From Microvirga sp. ACRRW (GTDB lineage Bacteria; Pseudomonadota; Alphaproteobacteria; Rhizobiales; Beijerinckiaceae): a stretch of 64,000 nucleotides of DNA. A program made the position numbers and the translations under genes. This document shows, one piece after another, positions 54,265-62,052 of the stretch. Location of the stretch: positions 1 through 64,000 of the forward strand of contig NZ_JAKRNJ010000009.1 in NCBI RefSeq assembly GCF_022346925.1, written 5' to 3'. Position 1 is the stretch's first letter; the number at the start of each line of letters is the position of its first letter. The notes beneath the pieces were generated by a model that saw nothing but the letters and a program-made list of their open reading frames with translations, was not told where the DNA came from and did not search any database.

Positions 54265-54276
54265 GGGAGCGGTTCC

Positions 54277-56862
54277 ATGCACGGTACCCTCACCACGCCG
54301 CAGCGGCGTCCCGTCTCCGATTCGAAGCTTCCGCTCCTCCTTCGCCTCGCATTCCGCGAACTGCGCGGCGGCCTGAAAGGTTTCGGCATCTTCCTCGCCT
54401 GCATCGCGCTCGGTGTCGCGGCGATTGCGAGCGTCTCCTCGCTGTCACGTGCGCTGACTGAAGGCATTTCCCGCGAAGGCCGCCGGATCCTCGGCGGCGA
54501 CATGGCGTTCTCGCTCATCCAGCGCGAGGCGAGCGCGCCTGAACGCGCCTTCCTCGACGCGAAAGGACAGGTGAACATCATCGCCTCCATGCGCGCCATG
54601 GCGGTGGCGGGCGAGAAAGGCTCTGGCCTTGTGGAGATGAAGGCCGTCGATGGCGGCTATCCCAATGTCGGCACGCTGGAGACCGATCCGCAATTGCCGC
54701 CCGCCGATCTCTTCGCCGAGCGCAACGGCGCCTTCGGCGCAGTGGTCGATCCGGCGCTGCTCGCGCGTCTCGACCTGAAAGTGGGCGACCGGGTGACGGT
54801 GGGTGGCGCGAATGTGGAACTGCGCGCAAGCCTCGTGACCGAGCCCGACCAGATCGCCGACGGGATCGGCTTCGGCCCGCGTCTTCTGATCTCGCAGGAT
54901 GCGCTGAAGGCCACCGGCCTTGTGCAGCCCGGAAGCCTCGTGCGCTGGACCTACCGACTCACTCTGCCGACCGCCTTGAATACGGAAGAGGGATTGGCGC
55001 AGGTCGAGGCGGAGGTGAACCGCGCTCTGCCGGAGGCAGGCTGGCGCATCCGCTCGCGCCTCAATGCCGATCCACGCTTTGCCAAGAATATCGAGCGCTT
55101 CACGCAGTTTCTCACGCTGGTGGGCCTCACCGCGCTGCTCGTCGGCGGCGTCGGCGTCGCCAATGCGGTGCGCGGTTTCGTGGACCGCAAGCGCGCCTCC
55201 ATCGCGACGCTCAAAAGCCTCGGCGCGCCGGGGGGGCAGGTGGTGCTGCTCTATCTCACGCAGGTGCTGCTGATCGCGGCCTTGGGTATCGGCGTCGGTC
55301 TCATGGTCGGTGCGGCTCTGCCGTTCGTCATCACGGGCGCATTCGGTCATCTCCTGCCGATCCCGATCCAGCCGGTCCTCGCGTTTCAGGAACTCGGCAT
55401 TGCGTTGCTCTACGGCGTGCTTACCGCGCTCGTCTTCGCGCTCGCGCCGTTGGGCCGCGCGCATGACGTGCCGGTGTCGGGGCTCTTTCGCGATCAGATC
55501 GATCCAGAACGGCGCTGGCCGCGCAAGCGCTATCTCGTGGCGTTGGGCGTGTCCGTCGTGTCACTGGTGACGCTTGCCGTCATCGCGGCTTACGACCAGC
55601 GCATCGCGCTGATGTTCGTGGCGGCTGCCGCGGGCTCCTTCGTGCTTCTGCGCATCGTGGCCTTGGGCATCATGGCGCTTGCCCGCCGCCTGCCGCGTCC
55701 GCGCCGCACGGCTCCGCGCCTGGCGCTCGCCAACATTCACCGGCCCGGCGCGCTCACGCCGTCGCTCGTGTTGTCGCTGGGCCTCGGCATCACGCTTCTC
55801 GTGACGCTCGCGCTCATCGACTCGAACCTGACGAAGCAGCTCACCCAGAGCCTGCCGCAGAAAGCCCCGAGCTTCTTCTTCCTCGACATCCCGAACCAGC
55901 AGGCGGATGCGTTCGAGGGATTCCTGAAAAGCCAGGCCGGCGACGCGCATATCGAGCGCGTGCCGATGATGCGCGGGCGTCTCGTGACGCTCGGTGGGCG
56001 GCCTGTCTCCGAGGTGAAAGCTCCCGAGGACATCTCCTGGGTGCTGGAGGGCGACCGCGGCATCACCTATGCCAAGACGCCGCCCGAAGGCTCGAAGCTC
56101 GTGCAGGGCGAGTGGTGGCCGGAGGATTATCGCGGCAAACCGCTCGTCTCCTTCGACGGCAAGATCGCAGAAGGCTTGGGGCTGAAGATCGGCGACGACA
56201 TCACCGTCAACGTGCTCGGCCGCAACATCACGGCGACCATCGCGAATTTGCGCGAGATCGAGTGGCGCTCGCTCGGCATCAACTTCGTGATGGTGTTCTC
56301 GCCCAACACCTTCGCCGGCGCGCCGCACACCCATCTCGCCACCGTCACCTTCCCCAACGGGTCGGATGCCGCGACCGATGCCAAGATCCTGCGCAGCGCC
56401 GCCCAGACCTATCCCATGGTGTCGAGCGTGCGGGTGAAGGACGCGCTGGAGGCGGTGAATGACGTGGTCTCGCAACTCGTCATGGCAATCCGTGGGGCCA
56501 GCTCGATTGCGCTGATCGCAAGCCTTCTGGTTCTGGCGGGCGCGCTCGCGGCGGGCCACAGGGCGCGCCTCTACGATGCGGTGGTGCTGAAGACGCTGGG
56601 GGCCACCCGCGCCCGGCTGATTTCGGCCTATGCCCTGGAATACGGGCTTCTCGGTCTGGTATCCGCCGCGTTCGGGCTGCTCACTGGGGGTATTGCGTCC
56701 TATTTTATCGTGACCAGGATCATGAACTTAAGCTTTAGCTTAGATCTATCGGGCGCCCTGGTGGCCTGTGCCTTGGCCGTATTGGTCACGGTGGGCCTCG
56801 GCCTGATGGGAACCTGGCGGATCTTAAGTCAAAAGCCCGCGCAATACTTGAGAAACCTTTGA
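54277..56862 (+). CDS. ybbP: YbbP-type FtsX/MacB-like ABC permease
   Basis: The 861-residue permease has an N-terminal membrane helix (GFGIFLACIALGVAAIASVSS) followed by a periplasmic MacB-like domain, a first FtsX block of helices (about 265-405), a middle helix pair (about 415-470), a second periplasmic domain (about 510-720) and a second FtsX block at the end, closing ILSQKPAQYLRNL. This double-FtsX layout matches YbbP. Function is not established beyond mechanical (MacB-like) transport. Co-transcribed with ybbA. Confidence 0.92.
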   Translation: MHGTLTTPQRRPVSDSKLPLLLRLAFRELRGGLKGFGIFLACIALGVAAIASVSSLSRALTEGISREGRRILGGDMAFSLIQREASAPERAFLDAKGQVNIIASMRAMAVAGEKGSGLVEMKAVDGGYPNVGTLETDPQLPPADLFAERNGAFGAVVDPALLARLDLKVGDRVTVGGANVELRASLVTEPDQIADGIGFGPRLLISQDALKATGLVQPGSLVRWTYRLTLPTALNTEEGLAQVEAEVNRALPEAGWRIRSRLNADPRFAKNIERFTQFLTLVGLTALLVGGVGVANAVRGFVDRKRASIATLKSLGAPGGQVVLLYLTQVLLIAALGIGVGLMVGAALPFVITGAFGHLLPIPIQPVLAFQELGIALLYGVLTALVFALAPLGRAHDVPVSGLFRDQIDPERRWPRKRYLVALGVSVVSLVTLAVIAAYDQRIALMFVAAAAGSFVLLRIVALGIMALARRLPRPRRTAPRLALANIHRPGALTPSLVLSLGLGITLLVTLALIDSNLTKQLTQSLPQKAPSFFFLDIPNQQADAFEGFLKSQAGDAHIERVPMMRGRLVTLGGRPVSEVKAPEDISWVLEGDRGITYAKTPPEGSKLVQGEWWPEDYRGKPLVSFDGKIAEGLGLKIGDDITVNVLGRNITATIANLREIEWRSLGINFVMVFSPNTFAGAPHTHLATVTFPNGSDAATDAKILRSAAQTYPMVSSVRVKDALEAVNDVVSQLVMAIRGASSIALIASLLVLAGALAAGHRARLYDAVVLKTLGATRARLISAYALEYGLLGLVSAAFGLLTGGIASYFIVTRIMNLSFSLDLSGALVACALAVLVTVGLGLMGTWRILSQKPAQYLRNL

Positions 56863-56908
56863 TCGCCTGGCTTCGGCCCGGCGTTATAGAGGAACGGCGG
56901 AAGGATAG

Positions 56909-56945
56909 TGGGGAGCAGCTCTAGGGTGCTCCCCACAAAATTCTT
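56909..56945 (+). terminator. terminator of ybbA-ybbP
   Basis: GTGGGGAGCA (56909-56918) pairs perfectly with TGCTCCCCAC (56927-56936), and AAAATTCTTTT follows. It lies 47 bases after the ybbP stop. Confidence 0.6.
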
Positions 56946-56975
56946 TTCACAAAAAGTTGAAGCTTGGCGTTACCT

Positions 56976-57006
56976 CTTGCGAAGCCCCGAGCCTCCCCTC
57001 ATATTT
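56976..57006 (+). promoter_or_regulatory. possible RpoH (sigma-32) promoter of the BI-1 gene
   Basis: CTTGCGA at 56976-56982 and CCCCTCATATTT at 56995-57006 resemble the heat-shock pattern (CTTGAAA and CCCCATAT-like) with a 12-base spacer. It lies 87 bases upstream of the BI-1 family gene. A pattern match only; a GTCGCC..GGCGAC inverted repeat (57012-57033) follows in the leader. Confidence 0.3.
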
Positions 57007-57092
57007 CCTACGTCGCCGTGGTATAGTGGCGACCGAGGGCTGACGTTCAGCCTTTCGAGGGAACACACGGGACACCGCGAGAAAGGGCTCCG

Positions 57093-57875
57093 ATGCAACC
57101 GTATGAGCAGAATCAAACCGCTTATGGCACCGGCTTTACCCGGACGGCGGCACAGGTCGACCAGGGCCTGCGCAGCTTCATGCTCGGCGTCTACAACAAC
57201 ATGGTCCTGGGCCTTGCCATCTCGGCCCTGGTCGCGCTCGGCATCAACATGCTGGCCACGACCACCGATCCGTCTCAGGCCGTTGCCCGTATGGGCGGCG
57301 TAAACCTGACCCAGTTCGGCGCGACGCTGTATGGCTCGCCCCTGATGTGGGTTGTGGCGCTGGCACCGCTGGCCTTCATCTTCTTCTTCTCGTTCCGTAT
57401 CGACCGCATGTCGGCCGCGACGGCACGGATGACGTTCTTCGCCTTCGCTGCAGTGATGGGCGCTTCGCTCTCGACGCTTCTGCTCCGCTACACGGGCGGC
57501 AGCGTCGTGCAGGTGTTCTTCATCACGGCAGCCTCCTTCGGTGCGCTGTCGCTGTGGGGCTACACCACCCGCCGCAGCCTGTCGGGCATGGGCTCGTTCC
57601 TGATCATGGGCCTGTTCGGACTGATCCTCGCCTCGATCGTCAACATCTTCGTTGGGTCGAGCATGCTTCAGTTCGGCATCTCCGTGATCGGCGTTCTGAT
57701 CTTCGCGGGCCTCACCGCCTACGATACGCAGAAGCTGAAGGAGATGTACCTGTACGGCAACTTCGACAACGAAGCCGCCGCCAAGATGTCGATCATGGGT
57801 GCGCTGACGCTGTACCTGGACTTCATCAACATGTTCCAGTTCCTCCTTGCGCTGCTCGGCAACCGCAACGAGTAA
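57093..57875 (+). CDS. Bax inhibitor-1/YccA family membrane protein
   Basis: A 260-residue inner-membrane protein with seven predicted helices; the N-terminal 45 residues are polar (YEQNQTAYGTGFTRTAAQVD). Conserved BI-1 features are the early helix with MVLGLAISALVALGINML and the C-terminal YDTQKLKEMY, which carries the likely pH-sensing aspartate, then LYLDFINMFQFLLALLG. Bacterial members modulate FtsH (YccA) or leak calcium (BsYetJ). Monocistronic with a strong terminator. Confidence 0.94.
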   Translation: MQPYEQNQTAYGTGFTRTAAQVDQGLRSFMLGVYNNMVLGLAISALVALGINMLATTTDPSQAVARMGGVNLTQFGATLYGSPLMWVVALAPLAFIFFFSFRIDRMSAATARMTFFAFAAVMGASLSTLLLRYTGGSVVQVFFITAASFGALSLWGYTTRRSLSGMGSFLIMGLFGLILASIVNIFVGSSMLQFGISVIGVLIFAGLTAYDTQKLKEMYLYGNFDNEAAAKMSIMGALTLYLDFINMFQFLLALLGNRNE

Positions 57876-57900
57876 CGGACCTTCGAGCGAAAGCTCACTG

Positions 57901-57935
57901 AAGCCCCGGCCTCCAAGCCGGGGCTTTTCTTTTTG
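57901..57935 (+). terminator. terminator of the BI-1 family gene
   Basis: AAGCCCCGGC (57901-57910) pairs with GCCGGGGCTT (57917-57926), followed by TTCTTTTTG. Confidence 0.85.
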
Positions 57936-57974
57936 CCGATTGCTTACGTTTAGGCTTGGTCTTACAGCACGCTC

Positions 57975-58511
57975 ATGAGCCCGACCCTGCGCCCCTCCAC
58001 GGAAGCCGATATTCCCACTATCACCGCGATCTATGCCCATGCGGTGCTGCATGGCACGGCGTCCTTCGAACTCGATCCTCCGCTTGAGGAGGAAATGCTG
58101 AGTCGGCGCGCGGCGATCCTGGAAGGCGACTATCCTTACATCGTCGCCGAGCGCGACGGCGAGATCCTGGGTTACGCCTATGCAAGCGCCTACCGCACGA
58201 GGCCGGCTTATCGGTCCACCGTCGAGGATTCGATCTATATCGCGCCCTCGGCCCAAGGGCAGGGGATCGGGCGTATGCTGCTCGAAGCGCTCATCAAGGA
58301 ATGCGAGGCACGGGATTTCAGGCTCATGGTCGCCGTCATCGGCGATGAGGATTCGAAGGGCTCCATCGCGCTCCATCGCAGCCTCGGCTTCGATCTCGTC
58401 GGCATTTTCAAGGGCGTGGGCTACAAGAACGGTCGCTGGCTCTCCACGGTGCTGATGCAGCGCTCCCTCGGTCCCGGCAACGCTGAGCCGCCGACCCGCC
58501 CAATCCCATAG
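57975..58511 (+). CDS. GNAT acetyltransferase of the phosphinothricin acetyltransferase type
   Basis: A 178-residue GNAT protein. LRPSTEADIPTITAIYAHAV and GTASFELDPP at the N-terminus, the acetyl-CoA loop AQGQGIGRML and FKGVGYKNGRW near the end are typical of the PAT/MddA subgroup. Relatives acetylate phosphinothricin, methionine sulfoximine or other amino-acid analogues. It precedes an MFS gene by 8 bases and is probably co-transcribed. Confidence 0.88.
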   Translation: MSPTLRPSTEADIPTITAIYAHAVLHGTASFELDPPLEEEMLSRRAAILEGDYPYIVAERDGEILGYAYASAYRTRPAYRSTVEDSIYIAPSAQGQGIGRMLLEALIKECEARDFRLMVAVIGDEDSKGSIALHRSLGFDLVGIFKGVGYKNGRWLSTVLMQRSLGPGNAEPPTRPIP

Positions 58512-58519
58512 TTTCATCC

Positions 58520-59764
58520 ATGCTTGCTTCGATCATCGCCAGACCGCGCGGCGGTCTCTGGGACAATCCCGACTTCATGCGCCTGTGGGCGGCCCAGACC
58601 CTGTCCGCCATCGGTACACGTTTTACCCGCGAGGGCCTGCCGATCATCGCGGCGTTGACGCTCGGTGCTTCGGCCATGGACCTCGGCCTTCTCGTGGCGC
58701 TCAGCGCTTTGCCGGGCGTGATCGTGAGTCCCTTCGTCGGCGCCTGGATCGACCGCACCTCGCGCAAGCGCATTCTCATCATGGCGGATCTCGCCCGCGC
58801 GGGCGCACTTGCCACGCTGCCGGTGCTCGCATGGTTCGAGGCGATCACCATCGGCCATGTGATCGGCGTGTCCACGATCGTCGCCCTGTTTTCCATGTTC
58901 TTCCAGACGGCGGACAACGCCTATCTGCCGAGCGTGGTGGAGCGCGATCAATTGCTTGACGGCAATGCGAAACTTGCGACGACCGATGCCGCCGCCGAAG
59001 TGGTTGGGCCGGCGCTCGCAGGCCTTGCGATTCAGTTTTTCACCGCGCCTTTCGCCATCCTGTTCGATGCCTTGTCCTATCTCTGGTCGGCCTTCTTCCT
59101 CTCCTCGATCAAACGTCCCGAAATTCCGGTGAGCACGGGCGAGCATGCGCCCGATCTCTGGCGCGAAACCAAGGAAGGCCTGCGCTTCGTCTTCAGCCAT
59201 CCGGTGTTGCGGCCCCTGACTTTGTGCATGACGACCTTAGGGTTTTGCCTGTCGTTCTTCGCGCCGCTCTATGTGCTCTACGCGGTGCGCGATCTCGCCA
59301 TTCCGCCGGGCGTGCTCGGCTTCGTCATCGCGCTCGGCGGTATCAGCGCCGTCATCGGCGCAAGGCTCGCCGGATGGGCAGGACGCCGCTTCGCGCCGCG
59401 CCAGCTCCTGATCGGCATCCTCATCGCCTACAGCGTGATGCTCGCGTTCATTCCCTTGGCGCACGGTCCGCTCTGGATGGCGGTGGCTTTCCTGTGCGTA
59501 TCGCAGCTCATGGGCGATGCTTTGTCCGTGGTTTTCTTCACCACCGTCTCCACCGTGCGCCAGATGGAAACGCCCGATTCCTTGCGCGGACGCGAAGGCG
59601 GCGTGTTTCATCTGCTGACGGCAGGCTTGGGATTGGTCGGCGCTCTGGTGGCGGGAAGTGCAGCCGATTGGGTCGGCATCCGGCCGATCCTGTTCATCGG
59701 CGTGCTGGGCGCCCTCGCATCGACTCTCTGGCTCCTGCGGATGCCGAAGGAGACCGGCGTCTAG
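58520..59764 (+). CDS. MFS transporter
   Basis: A 414-residue inner-membrane carrier with about 12 hydrophobic segments. It starts with the DNPDFMRLWAAQTLSAIGTRF helix typical of the MFS_3/enterobactin-exporter-like group, and has GAWIDRTSRKR, the MFS motif A loop between helices 2 and 3. These carriers are proton-driven exporters of drugs or small metabolites; substrate unknown. It follows the acetyltransferase gene by 8 bases, a pairing that could modify and expel the same toxic compound. Confidence 0.9.
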   Translation: MLASIIARPRGGLWDNPDFMRLWAAQTLSAIGTRFTREGLPIIAALTLGASAMDLGLLVALSALPGVIVSPFVGAWIDRTSRKRILIMADLARAGALATLPVLAWFEAITIGHVIGVSTIVALFSMFFQTADNAYLPSVVERDQLLDGNAKLATTDAAAEVVGPALAGLAIQFFTAPFAILFDALSYLWSAFFLSSIKRPEIPVSTGEHAPDLWRETKEGLRFVFSHPVLRPLTLCMTTLGFCLSFFAPLYVLYAVRDLAIPPGVLGFVIALGGISAVIGARLAGWAGRRFAPRQLLIGILIAYSVMLAFIPLAHGPLWMAVAFLCVSQLMGDALSVVFFTTVSTVRQMETPDSLRGREGGVFHLLTAGLGLVGALVAGSAADWVGIRPILFIGVLGALASTLWLLRMPKETGV

Positions 59765-59785
59765 AACATCACACGGCCTGATGCT

Positions 59786-60166
59786 CTAGTTCGAGACGAC
59801 TTTCGGCTTGTCGAGCACCTGCAGAACGCGACCAAGTTCGTGGCCGCGTTTGAGGATGAGTCCCGTGGAGACGATGACCGAATAGGCTCCCTGCCGCTTG
59901 GCGAGCTTGGGGTCCTTCTCGATGCGATATAGGGGCATTTCGGACGTTCGTCGGTAGATCGAGAAGATGGCCTTGTCGGGGGTAAAATCGATCGCGTAAT
60001 CGCGCCATTCGCCGGCGGCCACCATGCGGCCGTAGAGATTCAAGATGGCCTGCAACTCAAGACGGTCGAAAGACACCTGCTTCGGCGCGGCGGGGAAGGG
60101 CACGATATGAGCCGAGCCCTGATTCGAGCCGCCGCGCAGCGGCTCTGCGATGTCACCTTCGCTCAT
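59786..60166 (-). CDS. DUF2794 family protein
   Basis: A 126-residue protein with the DUF2794 core VSFDRLELQAILNLYGRMVAA followed by GEWRDYAIDF and MPLYRIEKDPKLAKRQGAYSV. The family is largely restricted to alphaproteobacteria and uncharacterised. I prefer MSEGDIAEP at 60166 to the frame start 60196. Convergent with the MFS gene. Confidence 0.85.
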   Translation of the reverse strand: MSEGDIAEPLRGGSNQGSAHIVPFPAAPKQVSFDRLELQAILNLYGRMVAAGEWRDYAIDFTPDKAIFSIYRRTSEMPLYRIEKDPKLAKRQGAYSVIVSTGLILKRGHELGRVLQVLDKPKVVSN

Positions 60167-60330
60167 GGAAACTCCCATCGCTGGTTCACTCTTCATGTGA
60201 TGATGGGTCCGGTGAAAGAATGGATCAAGCCATGGCGGTGAAATGAACCACCGCTATTTCCCCAAATCTTATTCCTGCCTCATTCGCGCCCCTAAGGTGC
60301 CCTACTGCATATCGTAAATACTCAAGTTGC

Positions 60331-60452
60331 CTCGACGGCCCGGCTCGTCCATCGACTTGGACACGTCAGCCCCCCAGCCCTCTGAGTTGCTGGACAGCCG
60401 GGCCACCAAACCTCGAGACATCGGCCGCCTTTCAGGCGGCCTTTCTTTTTCG
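60331..60452 (+). ncRNA. candidate structured small RNA with intrinsic terminator
   Basis: On the plus strand, GGCCCGGCT (60337-60345) pairs perfectly with AGCCGGGCC (60396-60404). Inside, GTCCA (60347-60351) can pair either with TGGAC at 60358-60362, as a small hairpin, or with TGGAC at 60391-60395, which would extend the outer stem to 14 bp with one bulge. A C-rich loop (CAGCCCCCCAGCCC) is exposed. After an 18-base linker a terminator GGCCGCCT-TTC-AGGCGGCC with a T-rich tail ends at about 60452. No plus-strand gene adjoins it. The 5' end is a guess. Confidence 0.5.
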
Positions 60453-60456
60453 TGTC

Positions 60457-61473
60457 TCAGAAACCCGACAGAACGATTTTGCCCTTGGCGCGGTTGCTTT
60501 CGATGAAGGCATGCGCCTTTTTCAAGTTGGCGGCGCTGATCGGGCCCAGCACATCCGCAAGCGTCGTTTTAATCGTGCCTTCATCCACGAGGCGCGATGC
60601 CTCGTTCAGGATCTCGTGCTGGCGTTCCATATCCGCCGTCTGGAAGGTCGAGCGGGTGAACATCGACTCCCAATGAATTGAAACAGACTTGCCTTTCAAA
60701 AGGCTGATATCGAGCGGATCCTTGGGATCGTCGATGAGGGCGAAGCGTCCCTGGGGAGCGATGGTCTTGGCGATCTCGGCGAAATGGTTCTCCGTGTGCG
60801 TGATCGAGAACACGAAAGCGGGAGCGCCGATGCCTAACGCTTCCACCTGCGCGGCAAGCGGCTTGGTGTGGTCGATCACGTGATGTGCGCCGAGTTTTTT
60901 GGCCCATTCCTGCGTTTCCGGCCGCGAAGCGGTCGCGATCACCGTCACATCCGTAAGCTTGCTCGCGAGCTGCACCGCGACGGAGCCGACGCCGCCTGCT
61001 GCTCCGACGATCAGGATGGCGTTGGCGGCGCCTTTGACCGGGCGCTTGATGTCGAGGCGGTCGAACAGGGTTTCCCAGGCGGTCAGCGTCGTCAGCGGCA
61101 TAGCAGCCGCTTCCTCGAAGCTCAGGGATTTCGGCTTCCTGCCCACGATCCGCTCATCGACCACATGGAACTCCGCATTGGTGCCGGAGCGCGTGATCGC
61201 GCCCGCATAGAACACTTCGTCTCCTTGCTTGAAGAGAGAAACCTCGGAGCCCACGGCCTTGACGATGCCTGAGGCGTCGAAGCCCAGAATCTTGTAGCCG
61301 CCGGGCTCCGCCTGAGCGCGCTTGCGCACCTTGGTATCGACCGGGTTCACCGAAACTGCCTTGATCTCCACCAGAAGGTCGCGCGGACCGGGCTGCGGTT
61401 GGGGCAGCTCGATATCCAGAAGGGAGGCTTCCGACTCGATGGGCAGGGATTGCTGATAACCGACGGCGCGCAT
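60457..61473 (-). CDS. zinc-free MDR oxidoreductase (quinone-reductase-like)
   Basis: A 338-residue medium-chain dehydrogenase with the nucleotide motif VGAAGGVGSVAVQLA and LGFDASGIVKAVG. It contains no cysteine, so neither the structural nor the catalytic zinc site can exist; it is a NADPH-dependent quinone/enone reductase-like enzyme despite usual annotation as zinc alcohol dehydrogenase. I chose MRAVGYQQ at 61473, which has GGAG upstream. It is divergent from an HxlR regulator, the usual pairing for electrophile-responsive control. Confidence 0.9.
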   Translation of the reverse strand: MRAVGYQQSLPIESEASLLDIELPQPQPGPRDLLVEIKAVSVNPVDTKVRKRAQAEPGGYKILGFDASGIVKAVGSEVSLFKQGDEVFYAGAITRSGTNAEFHVVDERIVGRKPKSLSFEEAAAMPLTTLTAWETLFDRLDIKRPVKGAANAILIVGAAGGVGSVAVQLASKLTDVTVIATASRPETQEWAKKLGAHHVIDHTKPLAAQVEALGIGAPAFVFSITHTENHFAEIAKTIAPQGRFALIDDPKDPLDISLLKGKSVSIHWESMFTRSTFQTADMERQHEILNEASRLVDEGTIKTTLADVLGPISAANLKKAHAFIESNRAKGKIVLSGF

Positions 61474-61512
61474 GGGTTGTCTCCTTTTTGCTGGAGACAT
61501 AGTTGAGCATAG

Positions 61513-61525
61513 GCGATACTATCGC
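61513..61525. promoter_or_regulatory. putative HxlR operator
   Basis: GCGATA-C-TATCGC, a perfect 13-bp palindrome, lies in the 107-base region between the divergent oxidoreductase and HxlR genes. HxlR-type regulators bind such dyads at divergent promoters. Confidence 0.45.
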
Positions 61526-61580
61526 AAGAACGCACAATTCCGGCACATAGTGTCAAAAAGGATACCGTGAAGGATTCTCC

Positions 61581-61928
61581 ATGCCTCGTGTTCTCAAGAA
61601 GCAATCCTGCACCGGTTGTTCGGTCGAGCGCACGCTCAGCCTCATCGACGGCAAATGGAAGATCGTGATCCTCTACAAGCTCCTGCGTGGAACCTTGCGC
61701 TTCAACGAGCTGCGCCGCCTCATTCCCGGCGTGACCCAGCGCATGCTCACCAACCAGCTGCGTGAGCTGGAGGCGGACGGGCTCATCATTCGCGTGGTCT
61801 ATGCGCAGGTTCCGCCGCGAGTCGAATATTCGCTGTCCGCGCGGGGCGAGAGTTTGGAGCCGGTGCTCCTGGCGCTGAAAGACTGGGGTGATACGAATCT
61901 GTCGTCCATCGAGGCTCAGGCGGCATAA
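61581..61928 (+). CDS. HxlR family transcriptional regulator
   Basis: The 115-residue winged-helix protein has the HxlR core CSVERTLSLIDGKWKIVILY, GTLRFNELRRLIPGVTQRML (recognition helix) and VEYSLSARGESLEPVL (wing and end). A CXXC at C10/C13 (QSCTGCSVE) matches the redox-sensing cysteines of YodB/HypR-like members. It probably represses the divergent cysteine-free oxidoreductase gene and releases it on thiol or quinone stress; that link is inferred. Confidence 0.93.
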   Translation: MPRVLKKQSCTGCSVERTLSLIDGKWKIVILYKLLRGTLRFNELRRLIPGVTQRMLTNQLRELEADGLIIRVVYAQVPPRVEYSLSARGESLEPVLLALKDWGDTNLSSIEAQAA

Positions 61929-62018
61929 AATTGCTGGACGGGCAGAAACTTAACCCTGCCATGTGCAGAAGCGGAGGGTTTTGTTGCGTGCCCGGTCACT
62001 CTGTGGCAACCCTGCCGC

Positions 62019-62040
62019 AACGATCATAAAACGATCATAA
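62019..62040. repeat. perfect 11-bp tandem repeat upstream of the glutamate dehydrogenase gene
   Basis: AACGATCATAA occurs twice with no gap (62019-62029 and 62030-62040), directly before the AGAGGA ribosome binding site. The 11-bp period is about one helical turn, so it could be two same-face protein sites or part of the leader. Confidence 0.55.
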
Positions 62041-62052
62041 GAGGATACGCGC

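Noticed and set aside
53498..56862. tesA/ybbA/ybbP considered as a novel system
   Set aside because: The divergent tesA with ybbA-ybbP is a known conserved arrangement in proteobacteria, although its transport role is still unclear.
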